Source: Pseudoips prasinana
Taxonomy: Eukaryota > Arthropoda > Insecta > Lepidoptera > Nolidae
Assembly (NCBI GenBank): GCA_951640165.1
Contig: OX621263.1
Coordinates: forward strand, 6,346,501-6,410,500
Length of the DNA: 64,000 nt
Direction: 5' to 3'
Positions 1 through 10,529 of this stretch are shown piece after piece (the first letter of the stretch is position 1; each line of letters opens with the position of its first letter). A model generated the notes under the pieces. It was not told the origin of the DNA, did not search any database, and saw only the letters and a list, made by a program, of their open reading frames with translations. The translations under genes were made by a program, and so were the position numbers.

Positions 1-42
1 TTCGTAGGCAGGAGCACTACCAACTAGGCTACGGTGACCGTG
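1..42 (-). repeat. tRNA-derived SINE (family A), head fragment
   Basis: Matches the head (box A side) of the SINE seen whole near 33.3 kb, in reverse orientation. The window edge cuts it. Confidence 0.7.
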
Positions 43-49
43 ATAATAA

Positions 50-174
50 TAATATACTACATATTCCAGTTTTCTTTTGTAAATATATACTTATATAGAT
101 AATTACACCCAGACTCAGGACAAACCAACATGCTCATGCACACAAATATCTGTCCTGGGTGGGAATCGAACCCA
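50..174 (-). repeat. tRNA-derived SINE (family B), fragment
   Basis: Reverse copy of the SINE B body, with the words for 'tgtcctgagtc' and 'gattcccacccaggac' (box B-like) in antisense. Compare the fuller copy at 34197-34449. Confidence 0.65.
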
Positions 175-438
175 ACTTTAAATAAAATACTTACAATGGC
201 AAAAATTGTAACTGAAACTAAAACTTTACGAAACATTTTTGGGTCACTAAATATTACTTAGTTCAAGTGTCTTTAGAATTAATTATTAAACTGTGACAAA
301 TTATTAAAATACTACAATTAAATACCTTAAAATTATCTATAAATCTATATTGTACAATAATTTTTGCACAATTTTGGTATCGTAATAGGCACTGCAATAG
401 ATTCTGTTGACTAAATTATAGATACGCGTTATTGCATA
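175..438. other. AT-rich intergenic stretch
   Basis: No convincing exon, RNA gene or recognisable repeat was seen here. Confidence 0.5.
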
Positions 439-824
439 TCCTACTAATATAATAAATGCGAAAGTTTTGTGATTATGGATGTACGGATGTTTGTTACTCT
501 TTCAGGCAAAAAAAGAAATCAGACTTTGATGAAACTTTGTAGAAATATAGGTTTATATAGCCGACTAGCTATGCCCCGCGGTTTCACTCGCGTTAAATAA
601 GATTTTCCCGCTTTTCTGTTGAAATTTTTCCTGAATTTTCTTTGCTATAAGCCTCACGGAGCCCGAGACCTTTCCAACGAATGCAAAACCGTGGAAATCG
701 GTTCGTGCGTTCTGGAGTTATAGCGTCAGGAAGGAAAACCCGACTTATTTTTATATAGTAGACTAACACATAGGCTATAGTTTATAAATTTTGACGCGGG
801 TAAAACCGCGGGGCATAGCTAGTA
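439..824. mobile_element. Helitron-type non-autonomous repeats, composite
   Basis: Starts with TCCTACTAATAT..AAATGCG and ends with an 'accgcggggcatagCTAG' terminus. A second, oppositely oriented terminus (ctagctatgccccgcgg) lies near 567, so two copies are nested or fused. A TC start, a CTAG end preceded by a GC hairpin, and flanking T are Helitron hallmarks. Confidence 0.55.
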
Positions 825-1100
825 TTCAATAAACCACGAGTTGGAATAAATTGACGTTATACAGTTTTATGTGCTAGATCCTTCGATCAATAATAGTATT
901 AGATTCCCAATGACCTCTTCAAAAATGGCCCGAAAAATAAGACCACCAATACTTTTGTGGTCTTATTTCAAATTAGTATGATCCAATCATAGCTAACGTG
1001 ACGACATCGAAATGACGCATTGGCTAAATCTTAAAATAAAAAAGGTACGTTTGCTGAGATGGTTTGGGCGAAAGAAAAAGATTGATAATAATATCTAATA

Positions 1101-1331
1101 ATATCTAGGGACAATGTCACCTAGCCCCAAACTAAGCAAAGCTTGTACTATGGGTACCAGGTGACGATATACATACTTATATAGATAGATAAATACTTAT
1201 ATACATAGAAAACATCCATGACTCAGAAACAAATGTTCGTGCTCATCACACAAATATTTGCACTTACCGGGATTCGAACCCAGGACCACCAGCTTCGTAG
1301 GCAGGAGCACTACCAACTAGGCTACGGTGAC
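1101..1331 (-). repeat. tRNA-derived SINE family A
   Basis: Near-complete reverse copy. The head contains the antisense of 'tagcctagttggtagtgctc' (box A-like) and 'ggttcgaatcc' (box B), and the tail ends with an (ATT)n-type run. Other copies lie near 9.7, 18.7, 21.2, 33.3 and 37.1 kb. Confidence 0.75.
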
Positions 1332-1601
1332 AAGAGAAAGGATGGCCTATGTGAATGGTACTACCTAGAACATTCTCTGACCCAATCGGAGTAGTTCTCA
1401 AGAAAGGTCAGGTCAGAAGTACCCTAAACCGGCAAGCATGTATGAAGAATATAATGACAGTAAACAAGGCAAACGAAGTGTGTAAAGATTGTGATATATG
1501 GAAATCCCTTGTCTGTGTCTACCCCTCTGGGAACAGGCGGGAGTCTATGTATGTATGTATATAAAGATACCAGCTTAAGTTAATCTAGAGAATTCCAATC
1601 T

Positions 1602-1844
1602 GGGGCTCTATCGGCTAAACCACCGAACATCGTTGTCGTGAATGGTGTTCGAATAAATAATGGTTAAAAATGACTTAATCAATCGTTAAATCGGCTTCCA
1701 TGACCACGTGTGACGTCATAAATGGTCCGGAAACGATTGTCAACGTTGAAGCCGATTTAACGATTGATTAAGTCATTTTTAACCTTTATTTATTTGAACA
1801 CCATTCACGAAACCGATGTTCGGTGACTTAGCCGGTAGAGCCCC
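1602..1844. mobile_element. Foldback MITE with ~95-bp terminal inverted repeats
   Basis: The left half starts 'ggggctctatcggctaa' and the right half ends with its near reverse complement. The arms continue inward through 'gttaaaaatgacttaatc' and 'gattaagtcatttttaac' to a short centre containing 'tgacgtcataaatgg'. A short relative is at 50286-50399, and a degenerate one precedes 42.84 kb. Confidence 0.7.
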
Positions 1845-1869
1845 TGGTGCTATTCAAAACAAGGTCACA

Positions 1870-2135
1870 GTGTAAGCATCTGCTGCATAGCCAGATACTC
1901 TCCCCGGTTCGTAAGTGATCAGCGAGGTTAAGCTACTAGGTTCGAATAGATGGGTGACCGCCAAAGTAAGTGGTTTAAATAATCTTCGGAGGGCATGTTA
2001 AACTGTTGGTCCTGGTTGTAGCCATTACGCAACAGTCGTTAAGCTATGTCAGAGCTTGAATAACTCTGACATTAGGGTAACCACTGCCTATACGTTAAGT
2101 ATGCTCAAACGCATTACGAGTTAAAGCAATATTAA
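1870..2135. repeat. Interspersed repeat of the 'gaccgacagcttaacgtgccctcc' type
   Basis: Shares words (gggcatgttaa, tgttggtcctggttg, gggtgaccgcc) with stretches near 14.2, 22.75 and 40.6 kb. It is reverse-oriented here. Family not identified. Confidence 0.45.
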
Positions 2136-2379
2136 GCAGATCAAGTAAATGATCTCACTATTCATAACGCAAGTGCTACGTGAGTACAAGTTAGAAAGAA
2201 AGAAGAAGAAAGAAATACTTTTATTTATAATACACAAACATACAAATTAGTTAAGAGGTGCATAAAAAAAAAAATTGCTGTGTACCATAAATAGGTGCCA
2301 GCTTCAGCATAAGCTACAGCAAAACTTGCTGTAGCGCTGGTATTCTAGTTGGCCCCAGTGATTGACGCCAAAAATATTA

Positions 2380-2705
2380 TTTCTATAAAGATATAAATTA
2401 ATAATACCTTAATATAGACAGGCTTAATAATAATACCTTAATATAGACAGAACCATTGACAATATGTAGTAAAAATATTAGACTTAAACTAGATAATTAA
2501 ACATAATCTCTTGACAATAACTTGATACGAGCTAACTAAATATCAATGCTATAATAAAATAAATTTTATAAATGTTTTCATACAATGTGTACCTAAATAT
2601 CTATGTTACTAGAAATAATAATGTATACAACTATATTACTACAAACATGTTCTGACTATTTACAAGCGCTTTTTTAAAGTCTACGTGAATAAAAACCTTT
2701 TTTAT
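2380..2705 (-). repeat. Interspersed repeat D ('ttattcacgtagactttaaa')
   Basis: Reverse copy of the repeat at 11471-11810, 41619-41983 and 53116-53440. Probably a SINE or LINE 3' end; class unknown. Confidence 0.55.
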
Positions 2706-2784
2706 TTTATTTATAAAAAAGAACTAAAAGGAAATTAAAAGAAAGGAGAGGTTAGAATTTGAGTAACATTTTACAAAAGCTCTC

Positions 2785-2955
2785 TCACAGGGGAGCACCG
2801 GATCAGCATACGCGCGTTCCCGGGGCTCCCCCATCAGGCGCCAGAAGAAGTCCACGGCAAGCTAGGTTTAGTCGGTGCGAGTCCGACATAGCCACCTGCA
2901 GACACTTTTTGCGGGTGGCATACGTAGGCATTCCCCCTGCAATGTTCAATAATAC
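2785..2955 (+). repeat. GC-rich interspersed repeat G
   Basis: Contains 'cccggggctcccccatcagg', 'agaagaagtccacggcaag' and 'gacactttttgcgggtggca'. The same block recurs at 23645-23815 and partly at 21760-21860, where it ends in an A run. An open frame through it is incidental. Confidence 0.6.
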
Positions 2956-3429
2956 ATATCGTTAGTTAAGTTAGGTTAAGTTATTTTTAAAATAGAACGT
3001 TCTATTATACTTCAACTTTCTACGAGTATTTTGTTTTTAAAAGAATTTTAAATTTAAAATAAAAAACTTTGCCGCATGCACATTGTGTGATAAGATGCAT
3101 GAGCGAATTGCAGTAATGTTGCAAGATGATAACATATTATTATCTCAAATGCTGTTGTAATGAATTATTTATATTAATTTGATATTGCGACTGATTAAAC
3201 ATAACATAACATTTAGATATTATAGATAAGGCTCGTCTTTCGATTAAGAAGTTGTACTTAAATAGCAGGGAAAGTAAATTTGAATTATAATTTCGCGGTA
3301 TTCAAACGTAAAAACAATACGACATAAAATTTGTGAACTTTTAACTTAAATTTAGAAGCTAATTCGGAAAATAAATTTAATTTAAACCAATTTTGGTTTC
3401 AAAATATATTTAAGAAAAATAAAATTAAC

Positions 3430-4936
3430 ATGTCTTGCAAATTGGCACTAGTTTGTCTTTTATCTCTGCAAGTGTTATTTTTAAACGTAAGTTTCAACAT
3501 GGTACAGACGCCAGCACATCAGGCTACCCCAATCAGTCAAATTTCTTAAATAGATTTTCAACTTTATCACAAAAGCATAAGATTTACTTTCAATTGGGGA
3601 AATGTGACAGATTGGAGTAGCTTGAGGTGCTGGCGTCTGTACCTACATATTTTAATAGTTCCTTCGTTGAATATGATTTTGCAACATAAACACTTCACAT
3701 AATATTAACTTATGCACCGACTAATGCAGCGTTAATATTTCTAAACAAAAAAATAATTTTAAATCAATATCCGATTTAAAATGTTCATTTAGTTATAAAT
3801 ATTTAAAAATTTGAAATAATAGTCACCTAAGTCTCAAACATTTAAAGTGTACCCTGTAAGTTTTGATTTCCTTGTGGGTGTCTAAAATATGCCTAAATAC
3901 GAAAATATCGGCATAAACGGCTATTTTTGATTGCGTTGGCTTAACAAATTGATTTTTCGACAGCTCTAAGGGACAGTAGACTTGAGTATTTGATATAAAT
4001 TCCAGCTTGATACCTCCACGTGTTCCTGAGAAAAAGGGTCTAGACAGACAGACGGACGGACGGACGACAAAGTGATCATATAAGGGTTCCGTTTTTTCCT
4101 TTCGAGGTACGGAACCCTAAAACACAATTAACTAATGTAAAAAACGGTGGTTAATTAGTTTTAGTAATATCTAAAAACACGCCGTAGCAAGTCAGTTGAC
4201 GAAGTTTGTAAACCTCTTTGTAGACGTCCATGAACTTATCCCTCCTTCCCTCTTTTATTATCGGACTACCAGGCCTCCGGGAGGGTCTCCACCGGTTTTT
4301 TGTTGAAATCCTATTGTGCCGTACGAAGCGCTTTGCTTCTTCTTTCATCATACGCACGGCTAGGCCGTGGAACACCCTCCCGAACGATGTGTTTCCAGAC
4401 TCATATAACGTGGGTTTATTCAACGCTAGAGTGAACGGGCATCTTATGAGTACGCGCAGTCCAACTGAAACCACGTCTTGACTTACCTACCATAAAATTG
4501 ACTCTGTTAACTTTAATACTATTTACGGTTCATGTTCTGCTTTAGGACTACCCCCAAATTACTTAAATTTTTCTTTTTTCTTTTTCAGATTGTCACCGCT
4601 CATGTAATACAGAATGCACCCTCCGCTTCCCAACAATATAACAATCCTTGTCCCCAACAATTATTGATAAACTCTTTGCGAAGTCCTATACCGTTCACCG
4701 AAAAGCTGAACGCGATTGCCGCTGTCATCCAAAAAATGCCGTCAAGATCCGGCAGACCATGTAACCGGCAATACATGGCTGATGCATTGAAAAATTCTGC
4801 CTTGGAAAGTTTGGTGGTCGCTGCGAACGCTTGCAAGTGTGGTAATGCTGAAACCAAGCTGCCTTTGGCCAAGACTCAGATGACAGTCCCCGGTGACGTT
4901 CTCAGAAATAGAATGCCTGTTGTCAAATATATTTAA
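3430..4936 (+). CDS. Small secreted protein, probable eggshell component (two exons)
   Basis: Exons 3430-3486 and 4589-4936 give 134 residues. Exon 1 encodes a hydrophobic signal peptide (MSCKLALVCLLSLQVLFLN) and ends at a gtaagt donor. The acceptor follows a strong pyrimidine run at 4571-4588, and the intron is phase 0. Exon 2 begins IVTAHVIQ, resembling the VTIAQ/TITAQ starts of the chorion genes further along, so signal cleavage probably falls just after the junction. The mature part is rich in Gln, Asn and Pro, with four cysteines including a CKC near the end, and finishes MPVVKYI. I do not recognise the family. Exon architecture and position suggest an eggshell protein (inference). The intron holds a foldback MITE, a 'gggttccg' repeat and a LINE fragment. 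An ATTAAA near 4986 could be the poly(A) signal. No clear TATA box was seen. Confidence 0.6.
3502..3642. mobile_element. Foldback MITE ('gtacagacgccagcacatc' family)
   Basis: About 141 bp with inverted ends, gtacagacgccagcacatc and gaggtgctggcgtctgtac. It lies in intron 1, starting 15 bp past the splice donor. Other copies: 8522-8670, 23038-23177, 52845-52985. Confidence 0.75.
3838..4120 (+). repeat. Interspersed repeat ending 'gggttccg...cggaaccctaaaa'
   Basis: Ends with a short terminal stem (agggttccg / cggaaccct) after a 'gacagacagacggacgg' run. A fuller relative lies at 21868-22720. Non-coding. Confidence 0.6.
4147..4483 (+). pseudogene. LINE reverse-transcriptase C-terminal fragment
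   Basis: One frame reads a region with SFIIRTARPWNTLP and VFPDSYNVGLFNARVN. This is the C-terminal tail typical of insect non-LTR retrotransposon polyproteins. The upstream RT domain is absent. It lies inside intron 1 of the gene above. Confidence 0.65.
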
Positions 4937-5027
4937 AAATAGAATGTAATTTCTAATACATTTTTGTAAGGTTAATTTATTACAATTAAATTATTGGTAT
5001 AACAATTGCGTTTTTCTTTTGTTTTCT

Positions 5028-5439
5028 GCACCCTCTGCTTGCCAACAATATAACAAGCCTTATCCCCAACAGTTATCAATAAACTCTTTGCGGAGTCCTA
5101 TACCGTCCACCGAAAAATTAAACGTGATTGCCACAGTCATACAAAAAATGCCGCCAAGATCCGGCAGACCAAGTAACCGGCAATATATGGCTGATGCATT
5201 GAAAAATTCTGCCTTGGAAAGTTTGGTGGTCGCTGCGAATGCCTGCAAGTGTGGTAATGCTGAAACCAAGATGCCTTTGGCCAAGACTCAAATGACAGTC
5301 CCCGGTGACGTTCTCAGAAATAGAATGCCTGTTGTCAAATATATTTAAAAATAGAATGTAATTTCTTATACATTTTTGTAAGGTTAATCTATTACAATTA
5401 AATTATTGGTATAGAAATTGCGGTTTTCTTTTGTTTTCT
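5028..5439 (+). pseudogene. Tandem copy 2 of exon 2 of the 3.4-4.9 kb gene (open frame, no exon 1)
   Basis: The repeat unit begins at 'gcaccctctgc', matching 4616 in the parent exon, and has a 412-bp period. Its frame stays open to the same MPVVKYI ending at 5348. It lacks the first nine codons of exon 2, a signal exon and an AG acceptor at the unit edge, so it is probably not expressed. Two of the four mature cysteines are replaced (NPCPQQ to NKPYPQQ; RPCNRQ to RPSNRQ), while CKC is kept. The copied block includes about 90 bp of downstream sequence. Confidence 0.7.
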
Positions 5440-5846
5440 GCACCCTCCATTTCCCAACAATATAACAGCTCCTATCCCCAACAATTATTAAAAAGCTCCT
5501 TGCGGAGTCCTATTATATACCATTCACCGAAAAACTGAATGCGATTGCCGCAGTCATCCATAAAATGCCACCTAGATCCGGCAGACCAAGTAACTGCTGA
5601 TGCATTGAAAAAATTCTGCCTTGGCAAGTTTGGCTGTCGCTGCACATGCCTGCAAGTGTGGTAATGCTGAAACCAAGATACCTTTGGCCAAGATTCAAAT
5701 GACAGTTCCCGGTGACGTTCTCAGAATTAGAATGCCTGTTGTCAAATATATTTAAAAATAGAATGTAATTTCTTATACATTTTTGTAAGGTTAATTTATT
5801 ACAATTAAATTATTGGTATAAAAATTGTGATTTTATTTTGTTTGCT
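5440..5846 (+). pseudogene. Tandem copy 3 of exon 2, frameshifted
   Basis: Same unit. It has a ~5-bp insertion after 'cggagtcctat' and an ~11-bp deletion after 'gaccaagtaac' that brings in a TGA. Both lesions are shared with copy 4, so they predate that duplication step. Confidence 0.75.
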
Positions 5847-6250
5847 GCACCCTCTGCTTGCCAACAATATAACAGCCCTTGTCCCCAACAATTATTGATA
5901 AACTCTTTGCGGAGGCCTGTTATATGCCATTCACCGAAAAACTGAACGCGATTGCCCCAGTCATCCAAAAAATACCGCCTAGATCCGGCAGACCAAGTAA
6001 CTGCTGATGCATTGATAAAATTCTGCCTTAGAAAGTTTGGTGGTCGCTGCGAATGCCTGCAAGTGTGGTAATGCTGAAACTAAGATGCCTTTGGCCAAGA
6101 CTCAAATGACAGTTCCCGGTGACGTTCTCAGAAATAGAATGCCATTTGTCAAATATGTTTTAAAATATAATGTAATTTGTAATACATTTTAGTAAGGTTA
6201 ATTTATTACAATTAAATTATTGGTATAAAACTTCCGGTTTTATTTTGTCT
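5847..6250 (+). pseudogene. Tandem copy 4 of exon 2, frameshifted
   Basis: Carries the same insertion and deletion as copy 3, plus private substitutions (for example the ending reads CCATTTGTCAAATATG). The array ends near 6250, where the copied downstream block stops. Confidence 0.75.
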
Positions 6251-6254
6251 TCTA

Positions 6255-6780
6255 CTTCCTTTCTCTACAGAAAATAATATGATTAATGAATTGAAAATCT
6301 TGATAAAATCCCTTCTTAAATGTTTTTTGGTTTTCTCAAGATACTGTTATTTGCAGTCATATAGAGCTGAAATTGACATTAGATAAATTACAAGGTGAAA
6401 AGTTTTCACAACGTGCATTCGACGTATTTTGATATACGCGATTACTTCCCGGTGTTTGCACCCTCGCCCCTACTAGGTTTCAATACCTAGTCCAAACGCT
6501 TCAAAATCAGCACCCAATTTCGATTTGCCTGCCAACAAGCATTGGATGAAGCAAACGTTGAAACACTTTTTCTTTTAGCAATTCCCTTGGTGGTCCCAGA
6601 CAAATACTTCCTGATCGTCCTCCCTGACAGTAACATCATCCTAGGAACGCGTTACACGATTCGGACGAGATCAATACTTGCCTAGAACAAGTCAAGACCA
6701 TTAGAAACTCTCGTGATACTAAACGCCGAGAGTACGACCGCATAAGCGTCGTAAGCACCAGCGTCCTCCATGGCCGTTAA
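6255..6780. other. Intergenic sequence, probably old LINE debris
   Basis: Short open stretches around 6480-6700 have no recognisable product. The region leads into the LINE-derived tandem array. Confidence 0.35.
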
Positions 6781-6789
6781 TTTACATTC

Positions 6790-7275
6790 GCACGGTGGTA
6801 GATGACCATTCTCTAACCGTCGCTCTACCGCATACGTGTAAAAGCAGGCCTCTTGTCCGAATGAAGTTAGAACCCTCCAACTGTGAAATGCACGGTGGTA
6901 GATGACCATTCTGTAACCGTCGCTCTACCGCATACGTGTAAAAGCAGGCCTCTTGTCCGAATGAAGTTGGAACCCTCCAACTGTGAAATTCACGAAGGTA
7001 GATGACCATTCTGTAACCGTCGATCTACGGCAATACGTGTAAAAGCAGGCCTCTTGTCCGAATGAAGTTGGAACCCTCCAATTGTGAAATGCACGGTGTT
7101 AGATGACCATTCTGTAACTGTCGATCTACGGCAATACGTGTAAAAGCAGGCCTCTTGTCCGAATGAAGTTGGAACCCTCCAACTGTGAAATGCACGGTGT
7201 TAGATGACCATTCTGTAACTGTCGATCTACGGCAATACGTGTAAAAGCAGGCCTCTTGTCTGAATGAAGTTGGAG
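6790..7275 (+). repeat. Five-copy ~100-bp tandem repeat
   Basis: The marker 'gatgaccattct' occurs at 6801, 6901, 7001, 7102 and 7203, giving periods of 100, 100, 101 and 101 bp. The unit includes 'gtaaaagcaggcctcttgtc' and 'gaagttggaaccctccaac'. An inverted piece follows at 7273-7330, making a hairpin. Confidence 0.85.
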
Positions 7276-7560
7276 GGGTCCAACTTCATTCTGACAAGAG
7301 GCCTGCTTTTGACAATGGTCGTCTACCACCATGAAATTACCAAGAAACTTTTTAAGGCGCATTACCACACTGTGGAATCAATTAACTGCGGAGGTATTTC
7401 CGACCCAGTGTGACATGGCAACCTTCAAGAAGCGAGCCTATGCCTTTCTCAAAAGCCAGCCACGCAGTTGCGGCTCTTCTGGTGTTACGAATGTCCATGG
7501 GCGGTGGTGATCACTTACCATCAGGTGACCTACTTGCATGTTCGCCATGCTATTATATAA
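7276..7560 (+). pseudogene. LINE reverse-transcriptase C-terminal fragment
   Basis: The frame reads FLRRITTLWNQLTAEVFPTQ and then a FKKRAYAFLK motif. This is the C-terminal tail of a non-LTR retrotransposon protein. It continues directly from the tandem array and is followed by 'catgggcggtggtgatcac', a 3' sequence also seen near 61.8 and 62.1 kb. Confidence 0.6.
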
Positions 7561-7574
7561 AAAAAGGTAAAATC

Positions 7575-7672
7575 GCATGTAGCAGTTTCCAGCGCCTGTA
7601 CAAAATCATTGGTCCATCTTGTAGGGGGCCTGCCCACGCTGCGTCTTCCGGTTTGAGGTCGCTACTCAAGAA
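7575..7672 (-). repeat. RTE-type LINE 3'-end fragment
   Basis: Contains 'ggtccatcttgtagggggcc' and 'acgctgcgtcttc', the antisense of the RWTDD-encoding end seen at 24.3 kb. Confidence 0.55.
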
Positions 7673-7811
7673 AATATATCAGAGAAGAAAATTTAAAATA
7701 AAGTGTTGTATTAAATTTCTTTATTCAAAAAATATACTAGATAATTGACTGGTAGTCTCATAGTGAGTACCAATTCTTACAGACTTTGAGAGTACCTACG
7801 AAGCAAACAAA

Positions 7812-8124
7812 TCTATACATATAATAAAATCGTAGGAAAGTCAAAACTGTACATTGAATATTTTTCAAAAATGATACTTGGGGCGTGATCTACAATAGAT
7901 ATTGAAGCTAAAAATATAGTTTTTAGAATCTTGGTCTGTTTGTCTGTATGTATGTCCGGGCTAAACTCAAAAATTACTGAATGGATTTACTTCAAATTTT
8001 GCATGAATATTACTAAGAGATCGGGTCAACATATAGGCTACATATTATCACACTGTCACCTACGGGGGAGGAGCTGTGATAATTTATAAAATTGAACGCG
8101 GGTAAAACCGCGGGGCACAGCTAG
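7812..8124 (+). mobile_element. Helitron-type non-autonomous element
   Basis: Begins TCTATACATATAATAAAATC after A and ends 'gggtaaaaccgcggggcacagCTAG' before T, with the hairpin adjacent to CTAG. Near-copies in reverse orientation are at 48892-49194 and 50617-50936. Confidence 0.75.
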
Positions 8125-8273
8125 TATTTATAATGTTTCTTTATGCTTAACTGATCTTCTTCAAATTTGACACAGTGGCAGTGACCATACACTTGAGTGC
8201 ATATATCTGTATTTGTAAAAATCTGACACGTCACGGAGCAATAAACACCGAAAAAAAAATTACTTACTTGGTT

Positions 8274-8455
8274 CGCCTGGTTGGTGGATACTTGCCTTTC
8301 ACACAGGTCGTGGGTTTGATTCCCACCCAGGACCGATATTTGTATGTATGAATATGTATGTTTGTCCTGAGTCTTGGTGTAGTTATCTATATAAGTATGT
8401 ATTTACAAAAAATAAGTATATAAGTATTGTCACTTATCTGGTTGCCATGGATGGA
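8274..8455 (+). repeat. tRNA-derived SINE family B
   Basis: The head reads 'cctggttggtggatac' with box B-like 'gggtttgattcccaccc', followed by the 'tgtcctgagtcttggtgtag' body. The tail is truncated. Confidence 0.65.
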
Positions 8456-8521
8456 TTAAGGTAAGGTAAGATCAATTTATTTGCAAATATATTATTACAA
8501 AAAACATGATATAAAACAATA

Positions 8522-8670
8522 GGTACTGACGCCAGCACATCAAGCTACTCCAATCTGTCAAATTTCGCCAATTGAAAGTGAACATAATGCTTATATTATT
8601 ATGAAAAAGAAGAAAATCTATAAAAGAAATTTGGCAGATTGGGAAAGCTGGATGTGCTGGCGTCTGTACC
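8522..8670. mobile_element. Foldback MITE ('gtacagacgccagcacatc' family)
   Basis: Inverted ends gtactgacgccagcacatc and gatgtgctggcgtctgtac. The centre is AT-rich. Confidence 0.75.
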
Positions 8671-9114
8671 ATACACAACAATTCAAAAACTTTTTACTTT
8701 TTAATTACTTATTTATTAAGCGCCATTACCAAATTTATATACTTCTGAAATCATGTATAACATCACACATTTTTATTCAAAGACGACGCCCGCGCTTTGA
8801 AAATAAATGACTGTGTTGCGGGGTGTTTACAAACTTATATAATATAATAGCTCTTTTTAAAAGATGTGTAAGTTCATAATAAATTATCAATTAATTTAAT
8901 TAACATTAGCTACGTGTTTAACTAAATTCAATTTTATTGTTATCTCTGTTTGTTTTTTTTATTTCAGAATACCACCAAATAAATCTGTAAACAATGTTTT
9001 ATGCGTGGAGACCTATTAATGGCTCTTTGTCACGTATAAAACATAAAGCTAATATGTTGCGGAATGCTGTTGGTCTTCCTAAGAAAATAAAATATAAAAA
9101 AATAAAAATATATC

Positions 9115-9430
9115 ATAATTGACGGCCACAGTACTCCCAGACTAAGCACAACTATTTATGGGCCGCACAAATAGTTGTCCTTTGCGGGAATCCGGGACAG
9201 GAACTGGCGAAATTGCTTTAGAAATATCTTTTTCTTTCTTTTCTTAAAAGACAACGTCCGCACTAGGGAATCTAATCCCTGTGTCTCGGGGTACTTTACA
9301 AACATATAATAGACGGACAATTATGACATCCAGACTCAGAATAACTATTTATGGGTCACACAAATAGTTGTCCAGCGCGACACGAAGCGGCGAGGTGACT
9401 GTCTTAGCCGCTGCGCTGCACGTGCAGTCA
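9115..9430 (-). repeat. Two adjacent copies of a tRNA-like SINE (family C)
   Basis: Two blocks both carry 'aactatttatggg..cacaaatagttgtcc'. The second ends with the antisense of a tRNA-like head ('gtgactgtcttagccgctgcg'). Relatives lie near 24.5, 40.8 and 49.55 kb. Confidence 0.5.
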
Positions 9431-9695
9431 AAAAGCAATTCATTTGCTAACTCGGTTGAGTTACTTAATGAATTGGTTTCAAAGCAACTAAACTTTGGTT
9501 TGCGCCCATTGAAATTAATTTATTAATAAGATTTTAGGGCTAATGTCAGTTTTGATAGTCTACCTATATAGTTGCGGGCCTCTTCTATATCGGATGCAAG
9601 CCATATGCGGCCCATGGGCCACGGTATAGACCTGTGGTTGTCTAAAATTTGCTAGATAAGATTAAGAATTTTGAGCAATAGCATGGCATTATTTT

Positions 9696-10199
9696 GACGG
9701 TCACCGTAGCCTAGTTAGTAGTGCTCCTGCCTACGAAGCTGGTGGTCCTGGGTTCGAATCCCGGTAAGTGCAAATATTTGTGTGATGAGCACGAATATTT
9801 GTTTCTGAGTCATGAATGTTTTCTATGTATATAAGTATTTAAAGTATAATACTAAATCTTATTTCTTCCTTTACTTTGTATTGTATAAACTTAGTAGTAA
9901 CATCTTTCTATCTTATATTCTATCTCGTATTCTTCCTTACTTTAACATTGCATACTGAACTGAATAGCAATTAAGTAATAAAAATGTAAACAGAGCGAGA
10001 ACGTTGCCGACAAACTGCTGTGCAGTTTGGCAAATGTGTACTTTTTTCAATAATAAATAAATAATAAAAAAAAAAATATCTATCTATATAAGTACGTATA
10101 TCGTCGCCTGGTACCCATAGTACAAGCTTAGCTTAGTTTGGGGCTCGGATGATCTGTGTGATATTGTCCCTAGATATTATTATTATTATTATTATTATC
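9696..10199 (+). repeat. tRNA-derived SINE family A split by a nested insertion
   Basis: Box A-like 'tagcctagttagtagtgctc' lies near 9708 and box B 'ggttcgaatcc' at 9751. The body breaks at 9840 ('ataagtattt') and resumes at 10077 ('tatctatctatataag'). The tail is (ATT)n. Confidence 0.8.
9841..10076 (+). mobile_element. A-tailed retroelement fragment nested in a SINE
   Basis: A 236-bp block ending in 'aataaataaataataaaaaaaaaaa' interrupts the SINE body, as expected for retroposition. Its parent family is not recognised. Confidence 0.5.
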
Positions 10200-10480
10200 A
10201 TCATCAGCCTGATGTCGTCCACAGCTGGACATAGGCCTTGTTGCCATTTCGAGGTATTTGCCGCTATCACAACGCTTGGCATGCGAGTTGGCGAGTTCGA
10301 TGGTAGCTAGTACCACACTTTATTTACTGTGCTAGTACACAGGTGGCGCTGATGTCCTACTACCTGTATCGCTTAGTCGCCTTTTACGACACCCTACCTA
10401 CTATCCCAGGTATGCGGTTGTCTTGTTATTCTTTCTATGCCGCAAATCACACGGCTAGCATAGCATGGCAACCACATATG
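10187..10480 (-). repeat. LINE 3'-end fragment ('catcatcagcctgatgtcgt')
   Basis: Contains 'tccacagctggacataggcc', 'ttggcatgcgagttggcga' and 'cacaggtggcgctgatgtc'. The same family recurs near 49.33 kb and in part near 41.5 kb. Confidence 0.55.
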
Positions 10481-10529
10481 ATAAGTAAGTTGCTTTTTTG
10501 GATATTTAATGGTTTGAAACTTATCTAGT

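Noticed and set aside
2759..2965. Short open frame over repeat G
   Set aside because: The same block recurs twice as non-coding repeat and has no protein-like conservation between copies.
6790..7275. CRISPR-like array
   Set aside because: The whole 100-bp unit is repeated with no variable spacers, and the DNA is eukaryotic.
9696..9770. tRNA gene-like box A/box B (also at 33294, 34197 and other sites)
   Set aside because: The motifs are repeated at many places with the same non-tRNA 3' body and simple-sequence tail, so they are SINE heads rather than tRNA genes.
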